In this document: positions 13,329 to 21,323 of the stretch, piece by piece
Layout: the number at the start of each line of letters is the position of its first letter
How positions within the stretch are numbered: position 1 is the stretch's first letter
NCBI GenBank assembly: GCA_946612185.1
Contig: CAMOEP010000003.1
Span: 1 to 21,436, forward strand
Direction of reading: 5' to 3'
DNA: 21,436 nucleotides
DNA from: an uncultured Ruminococcus sp.
GTDB taxonomy: Bacteria; Bacillota; Clostridia; Oscillospirales; Ruminococcaceae
The notes under the pieces: model-generated
Databases searched by the model: none
What the model saw: only the letters and a program-made list of their open reading frames with translations
What the model was told of the DNA's origin: nothing
Made by a program: the position numbers and the translations under genes

Positions 13329-14804
13329 TTATGTACCGGATTCAAAGTAGCACATATCGCCCTCAGACCAGCCGATATTGATAACGTCGCCGTCGTAGCC
13401 TCTGCCGGGTATCGACACCTGCGAATCCGCCTCAAAAACGGCTGTACCGTCGGTGATGATATAGCCCTTAACGCCGAAAAGCTGCGAAATCATTTCCAGG
13501 ATAGCTGTATGCTGGTCGATAAATTCAAGGCTTGTAAATATCCCGCTGTTCATCAGGGCGGCAAGTTCCTCGTCCATGAATTTTGACGCATTAGACCTTG
13601 TTATTACCGTGTCAGTGGTAAACGTTCCGTCCGCCAGCTTTTCGAGGGCGTATTTACCCAGTTTCCGGGCAGATTCACGGTTTTCCTCGCTGTCATTGGC
13701 ATTCTTTGCCGCATTGAACCATTCCAAAGCCTGAGAGAATTCCTCCGAGCGAATGTCAACGCTGCGTTCCTCAGCCGAAGTTTCGTCAACAATCTCAACG
13801 TAAAGCGGCTTATTGGTTATACCGTCGTAGCCCACCAGCAGGCATAAGCCAGGTTTATTCTCGATATCGTACCTCATTATATTCAGACCAGAACCCACGT
13901 CCTCGCCGGTAAATGGCGCAAAATCAGAAGAAATCAGAGCATCGCCCTTTTTGGAAAGCTCGATGATATCGTCCACGGTAATTGGACGGGTCTTTAGGAC
14001 GGTTATGGATTCCCTGAGTTCGCACAGGTCGAAAACGTTCACCTTGCCGTCTTTGTTCATGTCAGCCACCTGCCAGCACAGAAGGTAAGAGTCAGGAGTG
14101 CCGATAAGCCACCTTTGAAGCGAGACTATATCAGCAACGCTGCGTACCTGGTCGCCGTTCACATCGCCCATAACGAACGGTATCAGCGGAATAACTCTCT
14201 TACCCATAGGGATAATCAGCGCATCGTTTAACACGGCGAAATTAACCACGTCGCCGGGTTCGCATCTTGTGAGGTCAAAGCCCAGAGAAGAACCGTAGGT
14301 ACTCAGACCGTAGTAGTACTCGTTGTTATCGTCGTCGGTACAGCGCACGCTCCAATGGGCAGAACCGTCGTAGTTAACGCTTTTTACAGTCAGGTCACGA
14401 CTCTCCATAATGTCGGCGCAGTGTCCGACTTCTTCAAGGGACGTACCCTCGGCAAGTTCGTAGTAGTAAGCCTGGGCGTATACAGGGTTATCGGGGTCAG
14501 CCTTAACACTGGTCATGGAAAGTTCACCGGTTGGCACGAAAACCGTTCCATATGGAATATCCTCCGGGGCATCTTTCCAGACCACCTTTTCAGCGCCATA
14601 ACTGCCGTCAGTGCGTCTGAAAACGTAGCGAAGCTGAGCCTCGCCGGAAAATGTTCCCACTGATACGAAAAATGCTTCCTCATCAAAAACAGCGTCCACG
14701 GCACAGACGGTAGAAGCTGCCATGTCCGGGGAAACTGCCGGAATATCGGCAATAACCGGGAGCATCAGAGCAGATGCAATTAACGAAGCTGCTATTTTTT
14801 TCAT
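13329..14804 (-). CDS. Secreted protein with internal type I dockerin
   Basis: This 491-residue exported protein has an N-terminal signal peptide (MKKIAASLIASALMLPVIAD). The dockerin lies at about 213-268: two EF-hand-like calcium loops, DVNGDQVRSVAD (about 214-225) and DMNKDGKVNVFD, followed by helix residues. Dockerins bind cohesins on scaffoldins and anchor proteins in the cellulosome. Here it sits in the middle, between an N-terminal beta-rich domain with Tyr-rich strands (about 40-200) and a C-terminal ~220-residue domain of unknown function; no glycoside hydrolase signature is seen. An in-frame ATG at 14828 is rejected because AAAGGAGGG (complement of 14811-14819) lies 6 nt before ATG 14804. 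It is first in a two-gene operon with a GNAT enzyme. Whether it is a cellulosomal structural protein, inhibitor or regulator is unknown. Confidence 0.85.
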   Translation of the reverse strand: MKKIAASLIASALMLPVIADIPAVSPDMAASTVCAVDAVFDEEAFFVSVGTFSGEAQLRYVFRRTDGSYGAEKVVWKDAPEDIPYGTVFVPTGELSMTSVKADPDNPVYAQAYYYELAEGTSLEEVGHCADIMESRDLTVKSVNYDGSAHWSVRCTDDDNNEYYYGLSTYGSSLGFDLTRCEPGDVVNFAVLNDALIIPMGKRVIPLIPFVMGDVNGDQVRSVADIVSLQRWLIGTPDSYLLCWQVADMNKDGKVNVFDLCELRESITVLKTRPITVDDIIELSKKGDALISSDFAPFTGEDVGSGLNIMRYDIENKPGLCLLVGYDGITNKPLYVEIVDETSAEERSVDIRSEEFSQALEWFNAAKNANDSEENRESARKLGKYALEKLADGTFTTDTVITRSNASKFMDEELAALMNSGIFTSLEFIDQHTAILEMISQLFGVKGYIITDGTAVFEADSQVSIPGRGYDGDVINIGWSEGDMCYFESGT

Positions 14805-14847
14805 AAAAAACCCTCCTTTGTAAGACAACGTGTTTATTTATAACAAA

Positions 14848-14876
14848 AGTATAACACAGTTTTCCAAATAATTCAA
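14848..14876 (-). promoter_or_regulatory. Promoter of the dockerin-GNAT operon
   Basis: On the minus strand the -35 is TTGAAT (14876-14871) and the -10 is TATACT (14853-14848), with a 17-bp spacer. The start should lie about 35 nt upstream of ATG 14804. Confidence 0.75.
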
Positions 14877-14952
14877 TACTTTTTCGACATAATTTTGCAA
14901 ATTTTTGATTATTTTTAGCTAAAACTATTCTTATTTCTGAAAATTTTATGCT

Positions 14953-14981
14953 TTACAATTGATATTTTTTGGTGTATAATA
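14953..14981 (+). promoter_or_regulatory. Promoter of the two-TM membrane protein gene
   Basis: The -35 is TTTACA (14953-14958) and the -10 is TATAAT (14976-14981), with a 17-bp spacer. It is back-to-back with the dockerin operon promoter. The predicted start near 14988 makes ATG 14992 almost leaderless and supports ATG 15025. Confidence 0.82.
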
Positions 14982-15024
14982 TACCTGTAAAATGATATGG
15001 GCATTCGCCGGAAAAGGGGAAGAA

Positions 15025-15987
15025 ATGTTTTACAAGTATCAAAACGAAAGAATCAGCAAGGTCACGAAACAGCGGCGGTTAATGGCTGATTTAAGCATAT
15101 TCTCGCTGCTCATCGCCTTATTCTTTCTGGGTTCGAGCATATTCAACACATTCCACGATGTATACACCAACGAACAGCTTGTGACCGGAGAGCATTACTA
15201 CGGTGTTGCCGGTACGACCTATTGCTTCGATATCGACACAATGCCGGAGGAAGTTTCCAATCGCTACTACATGGTCAGGTTTGGTGACGATGAAGCCATT
15301 CTCATGAAAAACGTGAGCGGAATTGTCAATGATTTCCAGGAAAATGGCAAAGTCACCGTCCGTGGAGTTCTTCACGGTTTCAGGGAGGACGACCCGGTCA
15401 TTGATGCGGCTAAGCAGTACTACGACGACTACAACATCTACTCCGGGGAAAAGCGGGAGAAAATGGCGACTCGCTACGTTGACTGCTCGAAGATATATTT
15501 CAGCGACGTACTCTTGCATGACCACCCTTTAGGGCTGAGTTTTGGAATAACTTTCCTTATTGTACTGGGAATTTTCGAGTCTATGGAAAAATCAAGGTAC
15601 ATTATCAAAGACCTGTTCCCCTCATGCGGTACGATCAAATATACTCCTGAACAGATCGACGAACAGGCACAGCTTCCGGAAACTGAGTGGATACCCGATT
15701 GTGAATGTCTTGCATCGCCGTCTATGATGATCGGCATAAAATGCGGTATTACTGCCGTGGACTACATGGACATTGCAAAAGTTTACATTAAGAAAAAGTG
15801 GCACACGGAAAGTCAGGGAAAGCACCGTCCAAGCAAAGAGTATTACACTTATGCGCTAATGGTAGTCACAAAAAACCACAAGATACTAAAACTTTACGAG
15901 GACAGGGCTATTGGCAGCGAAAGCGTTCTGAAAAAGTTCTTCAACGAAAAGTGCGGCAACACTGTATGGAAAGCTACGTCAAGCTGA
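15025..15987 (+). CDS. Two-TM membrane protein (DUF6709-like)
   Basis: This 320-residue protein has two hydrophobic spans, about residues 23-43 (LSIFSLLIALFFLGSSIF) and 169-187 (LGLSFGITFLIVLGIF), enclosing a ~125-residue domain likely outside the membrane. A ~130-residue cytoplasmic C-terminal domain contains TPEQIDEQAQ and CLASPSMMIGIKCG. The layout recalls DUF6709-type hypothetical proteins of Clostridia; this is from memory and tentative. The ATG at 14992 is near-leaderless; AAGGGGA at 15014-15020 lies 4 nt before ATG 15025, which I choose. The last codons run into repeat copy B, and the stop TGA at 15985-15987 is part of the repeat, so the original C-terminus may have been altered by its insertion. 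No function can be assigned. Confidence 0.75.
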   Translation: MFYKYQNERISKVTKQRRLMADLSIFSLLIALFFLGSSIFNTFHDVYTNEQLVTGEHYYGVAGTTYCFDIDTMPEEVSNRYYMVRFGDDEAILMKNVSGIVNDFQENGKVTVRGVLHGFREDDPVIDAAKQYYDDYNIYSGEKREKMATRYVDCSKIYFSDVLLHDHPLGLSFGITFLIVLGIFESMEKSRYIIKDLFPSCGTIKYTPEQIDEQAQLPETEWIPDCECLASPSMMIGIKCGITAVDYMDIAKVYIKKKWHTESQGKHRPSKEYYTYALMVVTKNHKILKLYEDRAIGSESVLKKFFNEKCGNTVWKATSS

Positions 15988-16291
15988 GCCAGCTCGCAAG
16001 CTGGAGCCAGCTTGACCGCTTCTCACGTTGTCGCTCGTTAACTCGCTCACTTTTTTAGAAACGGGGCTTTTTCCGTCGCTCAACCGTGTTTGTACTGGTA
16101 CAAAGTTCTATTCAGAAAATTCTGTAAAGCTGCTGTTTTACGATTCTACCGGAGAACTCTGTACCAAGCAGAATATGGTTGAGCGACGACAAAAGTACCG
16201 CTTCTTTTAAAGTAAGCGAGAGAAACGAGCGTCAACGTGATATGTGGTCAAGCTGACGCAGCTTGCAAGCTGGCTCAGCTTGGCTCAGCTC
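15979..16291 (+). repeat. Long palindromic intergenic repeat, copy B
   Basis: This is the same architecture as copy A: outer arms of CAAGCTG/CAGCTTG palindromes and CACGTTG, inner arms CGTCGCTCAACC (16074-16085) and GGTTGAGCGACG (16177-16188), and a centre GTACAAAGTTCT...AGAACTCTGTAC. It aligns nearly gap-free with the reverse complement of copy A, about four in five bases identical by eye. It supplies the stop codon of the upstream gene and ends about 6 bp before the ribosome site of the next. Confidence 0.88.
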
Positions 16292-16314
16292 GTTATGAGA
16301 GGTGATAATTAATT

Positions 16315-17379
16315 ATGAATCAACATTCACGCTTTGACCTCCCTATCTGCCTTGCAGTCGAGGAGGACGCTTTCTTCCACTCCGCTGAGATAATCAGCCG
16401 CTATATCCCAGAAGTTATCGGACAAAAATCCATTATCATATCCGAGGATTTCCTCATCGGAATCTACAAAGACAAAATTATGGACATCAGCCAGGACTTC
16501 GGCGGCGCTGAAATTGTCGCCATGAAAGGCGCAAGCTTCGATGAAGCCGTTTCCATTGCCAAAAAAGTCTGCGTCGAGGACATCAGGGTAATTATCGGCA
16601 TCGGCGGCGGCAGAGTTCTTGATACCGCAAAGTACGCCGCTCACATCAGCAAGGCGGTATACATCTGTATGCCAACTTCCCTGAGCAACGACTCCCTCGC
16701 CTCCCCTTTCTCAGTCCTCGAAACCTACGGAAAAGCACGCAAAACCTTCGAGTGCAAGATTCCTACCGCTATCATTGTTGACACTAATATGATAACCAAT
16801 GCACCAATCGAACAGACCCTCTCCGGCATCGGTGACACTATCGCAAAGCACACCGCTCTTTACGACTGGAAACTTTCCGCCAGAAAGACCTCCTCCCGTG
16901 TGGACGACTTTGCCTACGCCCTCAGCCGCATGAGTTACGATTCGGTCTACCACTGCGACGAGAAGGATATGAAAAGCCGTGTATTTATCCGTATCCTTTC
17001 CAGGGCGCTCGTTATGGGCGGACTTGCTATGGAGATTGCCGGTTCGTCAAGACCATGCAGCGGAAGTGAGCATCTTTTCGCCCACGCTATCGAGGAATAC
17101 TACCCGGAAATACGCATCACCCACGGTCTTGCAGTAGCACTGGGAAGTGTACCTGCGTGCATATTCCAGGGACAGTCGCCGGAGGGTATGATGAACTTCT
17201 TCAAGACCTACGGGCTGAACATCGACCCGGATTCCTACGGCATCACCGAGGATATGTTCGCTGATATCTGGGAAAAAGCAAGGACTGTCCGCACCGGACG
17301 CATCACCATACTCGACAGCATAAGGCATGACAGAGTTCAGCTTAATGAAATATACTCAAGACTCAGGGAGGGCGTATGA
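16315..17379 (+). CDS. sn-glycerol-1-phosphate dehydrogenase-like enzyme (iron-ADH superfamily)
   Basis: This 354-residue protein has the fold and motifs of NAD(P)-dependent glycerol-1-phosphate dehydrogenases, the EgsA/AraM branch of the dehydroquinate synthase/iron-ADH superfamily, which reduce dihydroxyacetone phosphate to sn-glycerol-1-phosphate. GIGGGRVLDTAKYAA (95-109) is the nucleotide-binding loop, and MPTSLSNDSLASPFSVL follows. Three metal ligands are placed as in the family: D174 (GIGDTIAK), H253 (GSEHLFAH) and H270 (ITHGLAVALG); GSSRPCSGSEH is diagnostic. Length is normal. ATG 16315 lies 10 nt after GAGAGGTG (16297-16304), a modest ribosome site directly behind repeat copy B; I see no promoter between them. 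Its stop overlaps the start of a HAD phosphatase gene (ATGA), as for the araL-araM pairing in Bacillus but in reversed order. The exact substrate is unproven; a related polyol-phosphate dehydrogenase is the alternative. Confidence 0.82.
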   Translation: MNQHSRFDLPICLAVEEDAFFHSAEIISRYIPEVIGQKSIIISEDFLIGIYKDKIMDISQDFGGAEIVAMKGASFDEAVSIAKKVCVEDIRVIIGIGGGRVLDTAKYAAHISKAVYICMPTSLSNDSLASPFSVLETYGKARKTFECKIPTAIIVDTNMITNAPIEQTLSGIGDTIAKHTALYDWKLSARKTSSRVDDFAYALSRMSYDSVYHCDEKDMKSRVFIRILSRALVMGGLAMEIAGSSRPCSGSEHLFAHAIEEYYPEIRITHGLAVALGSVPACIFQGQSPEGMMNFFKTYGLNIDPDSYGITEDMFADIWEKARTVRTGRITILDSIRHDRVQLNEIYSRLREGV

Positions 17380-18005
17380 AAACAGGACTGATATTTGATA
17401 TGGACGGCACACTTTGGGATTCCTCGGAGAACGTGGCGAAAGCATGGAACGAGAAGATCACCCAGCTTGGACTTGACCGTCCGGAGATAACACAGCAGGA
17501 CATCATGGGTGTCATGGGGCTGACAATGGATAAGCTTGCGGCGATAATATTCGGTGACTTGCCGGAAAAAGAGAGAATGGAACTGCTTGACCAGTGCTGC
17601 GGAAACGAGAACGACTTCCTCCGAAGAAACGGCGGAATACTCTACCCGGAACTCGAATCCACCCTTGCAATGCTTTCTGAGGACTATCCCCTCTACATCG
17701 TAAGCAACTGTCAAAAGGGCTATATAGAGGCATTTCTCGACCATTACGGCTTCTGGAAGTACTTTGCTGATATCGAGTGCTACGGCAACAACCTGAAAGA
17801 AAAGGGGGACAACATCGCCCTTGTCATGGAGCGCAACGGGCTTGACAAAGCCTGGTATATCGGTGATATCCAGGGCGACCACGATTCAGCGGTAAAGGCA
17901 GGTGCAGGATTTATCCACGCTTCCTACGGCTTCGGCACTATAAAGGAAACTGTCCCGGAACTTGGTTCATTCAAAGAACTGCCCGGACTTCTCAAATCAC
18001 TATAG
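17376..18005 (+). CDS. HAD superfamily phosphatase (PGPase/AraL-like)
   Basis: This 209-residue HAD hydrolase has all four motifs: I DMDGTLWD (D8 nucleophile, D10 acid/base), II YIVSNCQKG (S110), III a lysine in LKEKGDN (141 or 143), and IV YIGDIQGDHDSA (D164, D168). The alpha-helical cap between motifs I and II (about 15-85) is of the phosphoglycolate phosphatase type. It removes phosphate from small metabolites, plausibly a sugar or polyol phosphate. Its ATG overlaps the stop of the dehydrogenase by 4 bp, so translation is coupled. The pairing suggests it dephosphorylates the product of the dehydrogenase (for instance glycerol-1-phosphate) or clears a toxic side product; this is inference. 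The family is secure, the substrate not. Confidence 0.87.
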   Translation: MKTGLIFDMDGTLWDSSENVAKAWNEKITQLGLDRPEITQQDIMGVMGLTMDKLAAIIFGDLPEKERMELLDQCCGNENDFLRRNGGILYPELESTLAMLSEDYPLYIVSNCQKGYIEAFLDHYGFWKYFADIECYGNNLKEKGDNIALVMERNGLDKAWYIGDIQGDHDSAVKAGAGFIHASYGFGTIKETVPELGSFKELPGLLKSL

Positions 18006-18011
18006 AAAGGA

Positions 18012-18060
18012 ACTGCCCCATATCCGGCAATATTCGCAGGATACGGGGCAGTATTTCTGT
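18012..18060. terminator. Bidirectional terminator between convergent genes
   Basis: The stem ACTGCCCC-ATATCC / GGATACGGGGCAGT (18012-18025 with 18039-18052, one mismatch) is followed by ATTTCTGTTT on the plus strand and by TTCCTTTCT on the minus strand. It can serve both the HAD gene and the convergent surface-protein gene. Confidence 0.75.
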
Positions 18061-18081
18061 TTATTCAGCTTTCAGGGGAAC

Positions 18082-18858
18082 TTAGTCCTCTTTCTTCTTC
18101 ATAGCGAATGCAACAGCAACAGCAGCAGCGGTCACACCAGCAACAGGAAGTGCAGGGAATGAAACGCCGGTCTTAGGTGCTTCAGCAGCCTTAGTTGTAG
18201 CAGCAGCCTTAGCGGTTGTAGTTGCAGCAGTAGTTGCAGCAGCCTTAGTTGTGGTTGCGGCAGTTGTAGTAGTTGCAGCGGTAGTTGTAGTCTCCTCTGT
18301 AGCTTCCTCGGTTGCAGCCTCAGTAGTAGCAGCCTCGCCGTTATCACGGATAAGACGCTCCTGACCGCCATTGCCGATAGAGATCTCGCCCAGTTCGCTG
18401 CGATATACACCAGCAAAGCTTACCTCGTCGCCGTTATAGAAGCTGAGTGTCTGAAAAGAAGTACCGCCGATCTCGTCGGTAGAAGCCTTTACAGAACCGC
18501 TTGTAACGTTGCCCTGAGCATCAGTGTAGCTGTAAGTACCGTCAGCAGCGATAGCAACAGTGCCATTCTCCTTAGCAGCCTGGTCAACGGTTGTATTGCC
18601 GTCAGCGACCTGATACTTCCAGTTGCCAGCGATAGCGCTGAAATCGAAAGCAGCCTCAGTAGTGTCAGCCACCTCGGTAGAAGCCTCTGTTGCGTCAGCA
18701 ACTTCGGTGGAAGCCTCTGTTGCGTCAGCAGCCTCAGTAGTGTCAACAACTTCGGTTGAAGCCTCAGTGGTTTCCTCTGCGAAAGAGTTCATAGCGCCTG
18801 CCATAGTGAGTGAAGCAGCCATAGCAACGGCTGCGATAATTGAAACAGACTTTTTCAT
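18082..18858 (-). CDS. Thr/Ala-rich cell-wall-anchored surface protein
   Basis: This 258-residue exported protein has a signal peptide with a likely AEE cleavage near residue 28. Next come degenerate repeats of the TEASTEVADATEA type (about 30-68), a single central domain of about 100 residues (NWKYQVADGNTTVD, GTYSYTDAQGN, FAGVYRSELGEISIG) with the look of a small beta barrel, and a long Thr/Ala/Lys stalk (about 176-225). The end is a sorting signal, APKTGVSFPALPV, followed by a hydrophobic span and KKKED; PKTG replaces the usual LPXTG, a variant common in Ruminococcus-type organisms. A sortase would link it to the wall. ATG 18858 is chosen because AAGGAG lies 8 nt upstream; an in-frame ATG six bases earlier is too close to that site. 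The stalk is probably glycosylated or simply a spacer. The central domain's function is unknown. Confidence 0.85.
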   Translation of the reverse strand: MKKSVSIIAAVAMAASLTMAGAMNSFAEETTEASTEVVDTTEAADATEASTEVADATEASTEVADTTEAAFDFSAIAGNWKYQVADGNTTVDQAAKENGTVAIAADGTYSYTDAQGNVTSGSVKASTDEIGGTSFQTLSFYNGDEVSFAGVYRSELGEISIGNGGQERLIRDNGEAATTEAATEEATEETTTTAATTTTAATTTKAAATTAATTTAKAAATTKAAEAPKTGVSFPALPVAGVTAAAVAVAFAMKKKED

Positions 18859-18919
18859 AACCATTCTCCTTTTTGTTTAGCCAAATGTCCTATGCTTGAA
18901 GATCATTCTCCACGATATC

Positions 18920-18948
18920 ATTATAGCACAGTCGCCGGTAATATTCAA
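18920..18948 (-). promoter_or_regulatory. Promoter of the surface-protein gene
   Basis: On the minus strand the -35 is TTGAAT (18948-18943) and the -10 is TATAAT (18925-18920), with a 17-bp spacer and an extended -10 TGC. It lies about 60 bp upstream of ATG 18858. Confidence 0.83.
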
Positions 18949-19009
18949 TATGTATAATGACTATAACTCATAACTTTTAAACATCAAAACTTGCGTTTTT
19001 AAACACAAA

Positions 19010-21223
19010 TCACTCAAATTGATCTGCATCAATTCCATACCCTTTCAGAATTTCCAGGTTTTCAGCTTTAGTTTTCTCAGCAGTTTTCATAAATTCATCG
19101 TAAGCGTCGCCGCCTTTTTTAAAAGAAATCCAACGCTTTATCAATTTTTCAGTACTTTTAATGATGTGTTCTTTTCCTATTTTTAGTAATACAGGATTAT
19201 TGGCATGAACAGATTCAAGCCTTTTTATTTCTTCAGTCAGCGCTATTTTTAATTGTTCAATCTTTTTATCTACTCTTTCCAATAAGATCGTTGCATCGTG
19301 ACAACCACCTTCCACTATGAATCCAGCTTGATATATATCTTCAAGAGTAATAAGTTTTTCAATATATTCAAGCACAAACGGCATATACTCCTGACTGACT
19401 TTTTCCAGTGAATCCAGCATTTTCTCAGTTTCGCCCTTTTTATAGAAAAGAGAATCTCCGTCATAGTACTTATTAAATCCGTCCAAATATTGTGAGAAAT
19501 TCCCGTACCAATCATTCAATGATGTCATCCAGCCCATATTGTCGAATATTGCTGGACTTTTGTCGAAATTGGGCATTTCCGCCGAAATGAGGTTTACTCC
19601 AATGTAAATCGTAAAACCTTCCTCATTCGGGTCATCTATGGACTTTTCCTTTGCCACGGAAACCGACTGAATGATTCCTTCGCCCACTACTCGCAGGAAA
19701 TATGGGTATTTGCTTTTGATAAGCTTAAAGCCCATAGGTTCGAGCATTTCGCCAAATACCTGTTTGAATGCAGCATTGAGTGTCAGCTTTTTCTCTTTAG
19801 CCTCCGCCTTCTTAAAACCAACGGTAATACCATACTTATCCAAAGTAGCAATGTTTTCAGCTTTACGTCTTTCAAGTTCCAGTTTAGTCTGCTTGACAAA
19901 TTCCGGATTATTCACAACATAGGAGATCAATCTGCAATCATTATCATAATCGGCGTTGATTCTTTTAACCAACTCTTGATAAGCTTCTTCTGTTATCTCA
20001 TTATGTTCAAGACCATAGTCAGCATATAATAATCTATGCTCTCTTCCCAATTTCGGGACAACAAAAGGATCATCAAGTGCAAACACCGCAGCACCATCAC
20101 TATAGGGAAGCAAGCTGCTAAGGTTTATTCTATCACAAACTGCATAATATTCCTGTGGAATTTTTACAAGTCTCTGATAATACATAAAATCTTCAAGAGT
20201 CTTTACATTGTCCATAACTGTAATGACCCATTTTATCACTTCTTCTAATGACGCTTTAAGTGCTGAAACCATTGATTCTGTGTTATCTTTTCTGTATTGG
20301 AAAATGTTCTGGCAACTTGGATAAGTAATTCCCATGTCATGTGGATGTGCTGCACAATAGAATGAACCAGTGAATTTAAGCCAATAATTATCCATTTTAT
20401 GGTCATTAAGGTCAAGTTTATTTCTATACAAAGTAAATATGCCTGATTCAATATTCAATGAGGAAGTGTTGTCGCTAAGAGCAATAATATGAACCATGTC
20501 ATTATCAACCAACCTTAAATAGCAAGGCTTTTTAGTTTTAGCATATATAAATCCCAGCGGTTCAAGTGCTTTACCATAAACTTGCTTAAAAGCCCCTTTT
20601 AATGTCAGCTTTTTCTCTTTTTTAGTCTCAGCCTTCTTGAAATTCAGGAAAACAGTCTGTTCGTCCTCGTTCGCATCATCTGCGCTGAATAAGATATTGC
20701 TGTCGTCCATACCGATAAGCGGTGCAAGCTCAGATAAAACGTCCTCAACGAAAGTATAGTTTTCACTGTCTTCAACAATCTTGCAAAGCTTTTCCCATGA
20801 ACTTCCATCGGCTAAAAATGGCTTCCATAAGTCCTTTGACAGCTTTGGAACTTTTCTGCCAAAGTAGTCATCAGCACGTCCGATAACAAGGGTATCAGCC
20901 TTCTGACCACTCTTAGCATACAGCGCCATAACTGCGCAATCGCTGTCGATAACGGTAGTGTTTATGCAGGTGGTTTTCAGCATTTTAGCTATCCTGCCGG
21001 TGTCGCTGAGGGCGGTCTGGTTGCCCTGCTCATAGGATTCTGAGGTTATGGTCACCCAATTGCAGTTATCCGCAAATTTCAGGATATAGCTTTTTTCAGC
21101 CTCGTCGCCGTCGCAGGTAACATATCCCTCCTTTTCCATTGCCTTGCAGAACGTATCAATGAACTTGTCTCTTTTGGCAGCATCGCTGCTATAGATCTGC
21201 GTTGATGTGAAAAAATTCCCCAT
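19010..21223 (-). CDS. 737-residue protein with two DUF4304-like repeats
   Basis: This 737-residue soluble protein has no signal peptide. The N-terminal unit (about 1-190) begins FFTSTQIYSSDAAKRDKFID. It is followed by two long homologous halves, about 195-470 and 470-737. Each half starts KKLTLxxAFKQVxGxxLEPxGF, continues with a C/PYFLRVV-type strand and ends KAENxxxLxxYGI. The starts resemble DUF4304-type domains, which are found near polymorphic-toxin immunity genes; that link is recall-based and tentative. AAAGGAG (complement of 21230-21236) lies 7 nt before ATG 21223, and a TTGACA/TACAAT promoter lies upstream. The gene is visibly more AT-rich than its neighbours and uses more TTT/TTA/ATA-type codons, which suggests a different history. 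I found no toxin gene beside it. Function unknown. Confidence 0.75.
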   Translation of the reverse strand: MGNFFTSTQIYSSDAAKRDKFIDTFCKAMEKEGYVTCDGDEAEKSYILKFADNCNWVTITSESYEQGNQTALSDTGRIAKMLKTTCINTTVIDSDCAVMALYAKSGQKADTLVIGRADDYFGRKVPKLSKDLWKPFLADGSSWEKLCKIVEDSENYTFVEDVLSELAPLIGMDDSNILFSADDANEDEQTVFLNFKKAETKKEKKLTLKGAFKQVYGKALEPLGFIYAKTKKPCYLRLVDNDMVHIIALSDNTSSLNIESGIFTLYRNKLDLNDHKMDNYWLKFTGSFYCAAHPHDMGITYPSCQNIFQYRKDNTESMVSALKASLEEVIKWVITVMDNVKTLEDFMYYQRLVKIPQEYYAVCDRINLSSLLPYSDGAAVFALDDPFVVPKLGREHRLLYADYGLEHNEITEEAYQELVKRINADYDNDCRLISYVVNNPEFVKQTKLELERRKAENIATLDKYGITVGFKKAEAKEKKLTLNAAFKQVFGEMLEPMGFKLIKSKYPYFLRVVGEGIIQSVSVAKEKSIDDPNEEGFTIYIGVNLISAEMPNFDKSPAIFDNMGWMTSLNDWYGNFSQYLDGFNKYYDGDSLFYKKGETEKMLDSLEKVSQEYMPFVLEYIEKLITLEDIYQAGFIVEGGCHDATILLERVDKKIEQLKIALTEEIKRLESVHANNPVLLKIGKEHIIKSTEKLIKRWISFKKGGDAYDEFMKTAEKTKAENLEILKGYGIDADQFE

Positions 21224-21252
21224 ATAGCCGCTCCTTTAAATTTATTTGATTC

Positions 21253-21281
21253 ATTGTAACACATTTTACTGGAGATGTCAA
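21253..21281 (-). promoter_or_regulatory. Promoter of the 737-residue protein gene
   Basis: On the minus strand the -35 is TTGACA (21281-21276, perfect) and the -10 is TACAAT (21258-21253), with a 17-bp spacer. The start lies about 25 nt upstream of ATG 21223. Confidence 0.85.
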
Positions 21282-21323
21282 CATTTAGAACCTGTCCACA
21301 CAGGGCAGCGGCATTTATTTTTT

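Noticed and set aside
12867..13586. Plus-strand open frame of 239 codons
   Set aside because: It lies antisense to the GNAT gene and the end of the dockerin gene, which have clear family motifs and ribosome sites.
18960..19009. Terminator behind the 737-residue gene
   Set aside because: The short AT-rich gap shows only weak, interrupted pairing (TTTAAAAA/TTTT type); not enough to call.
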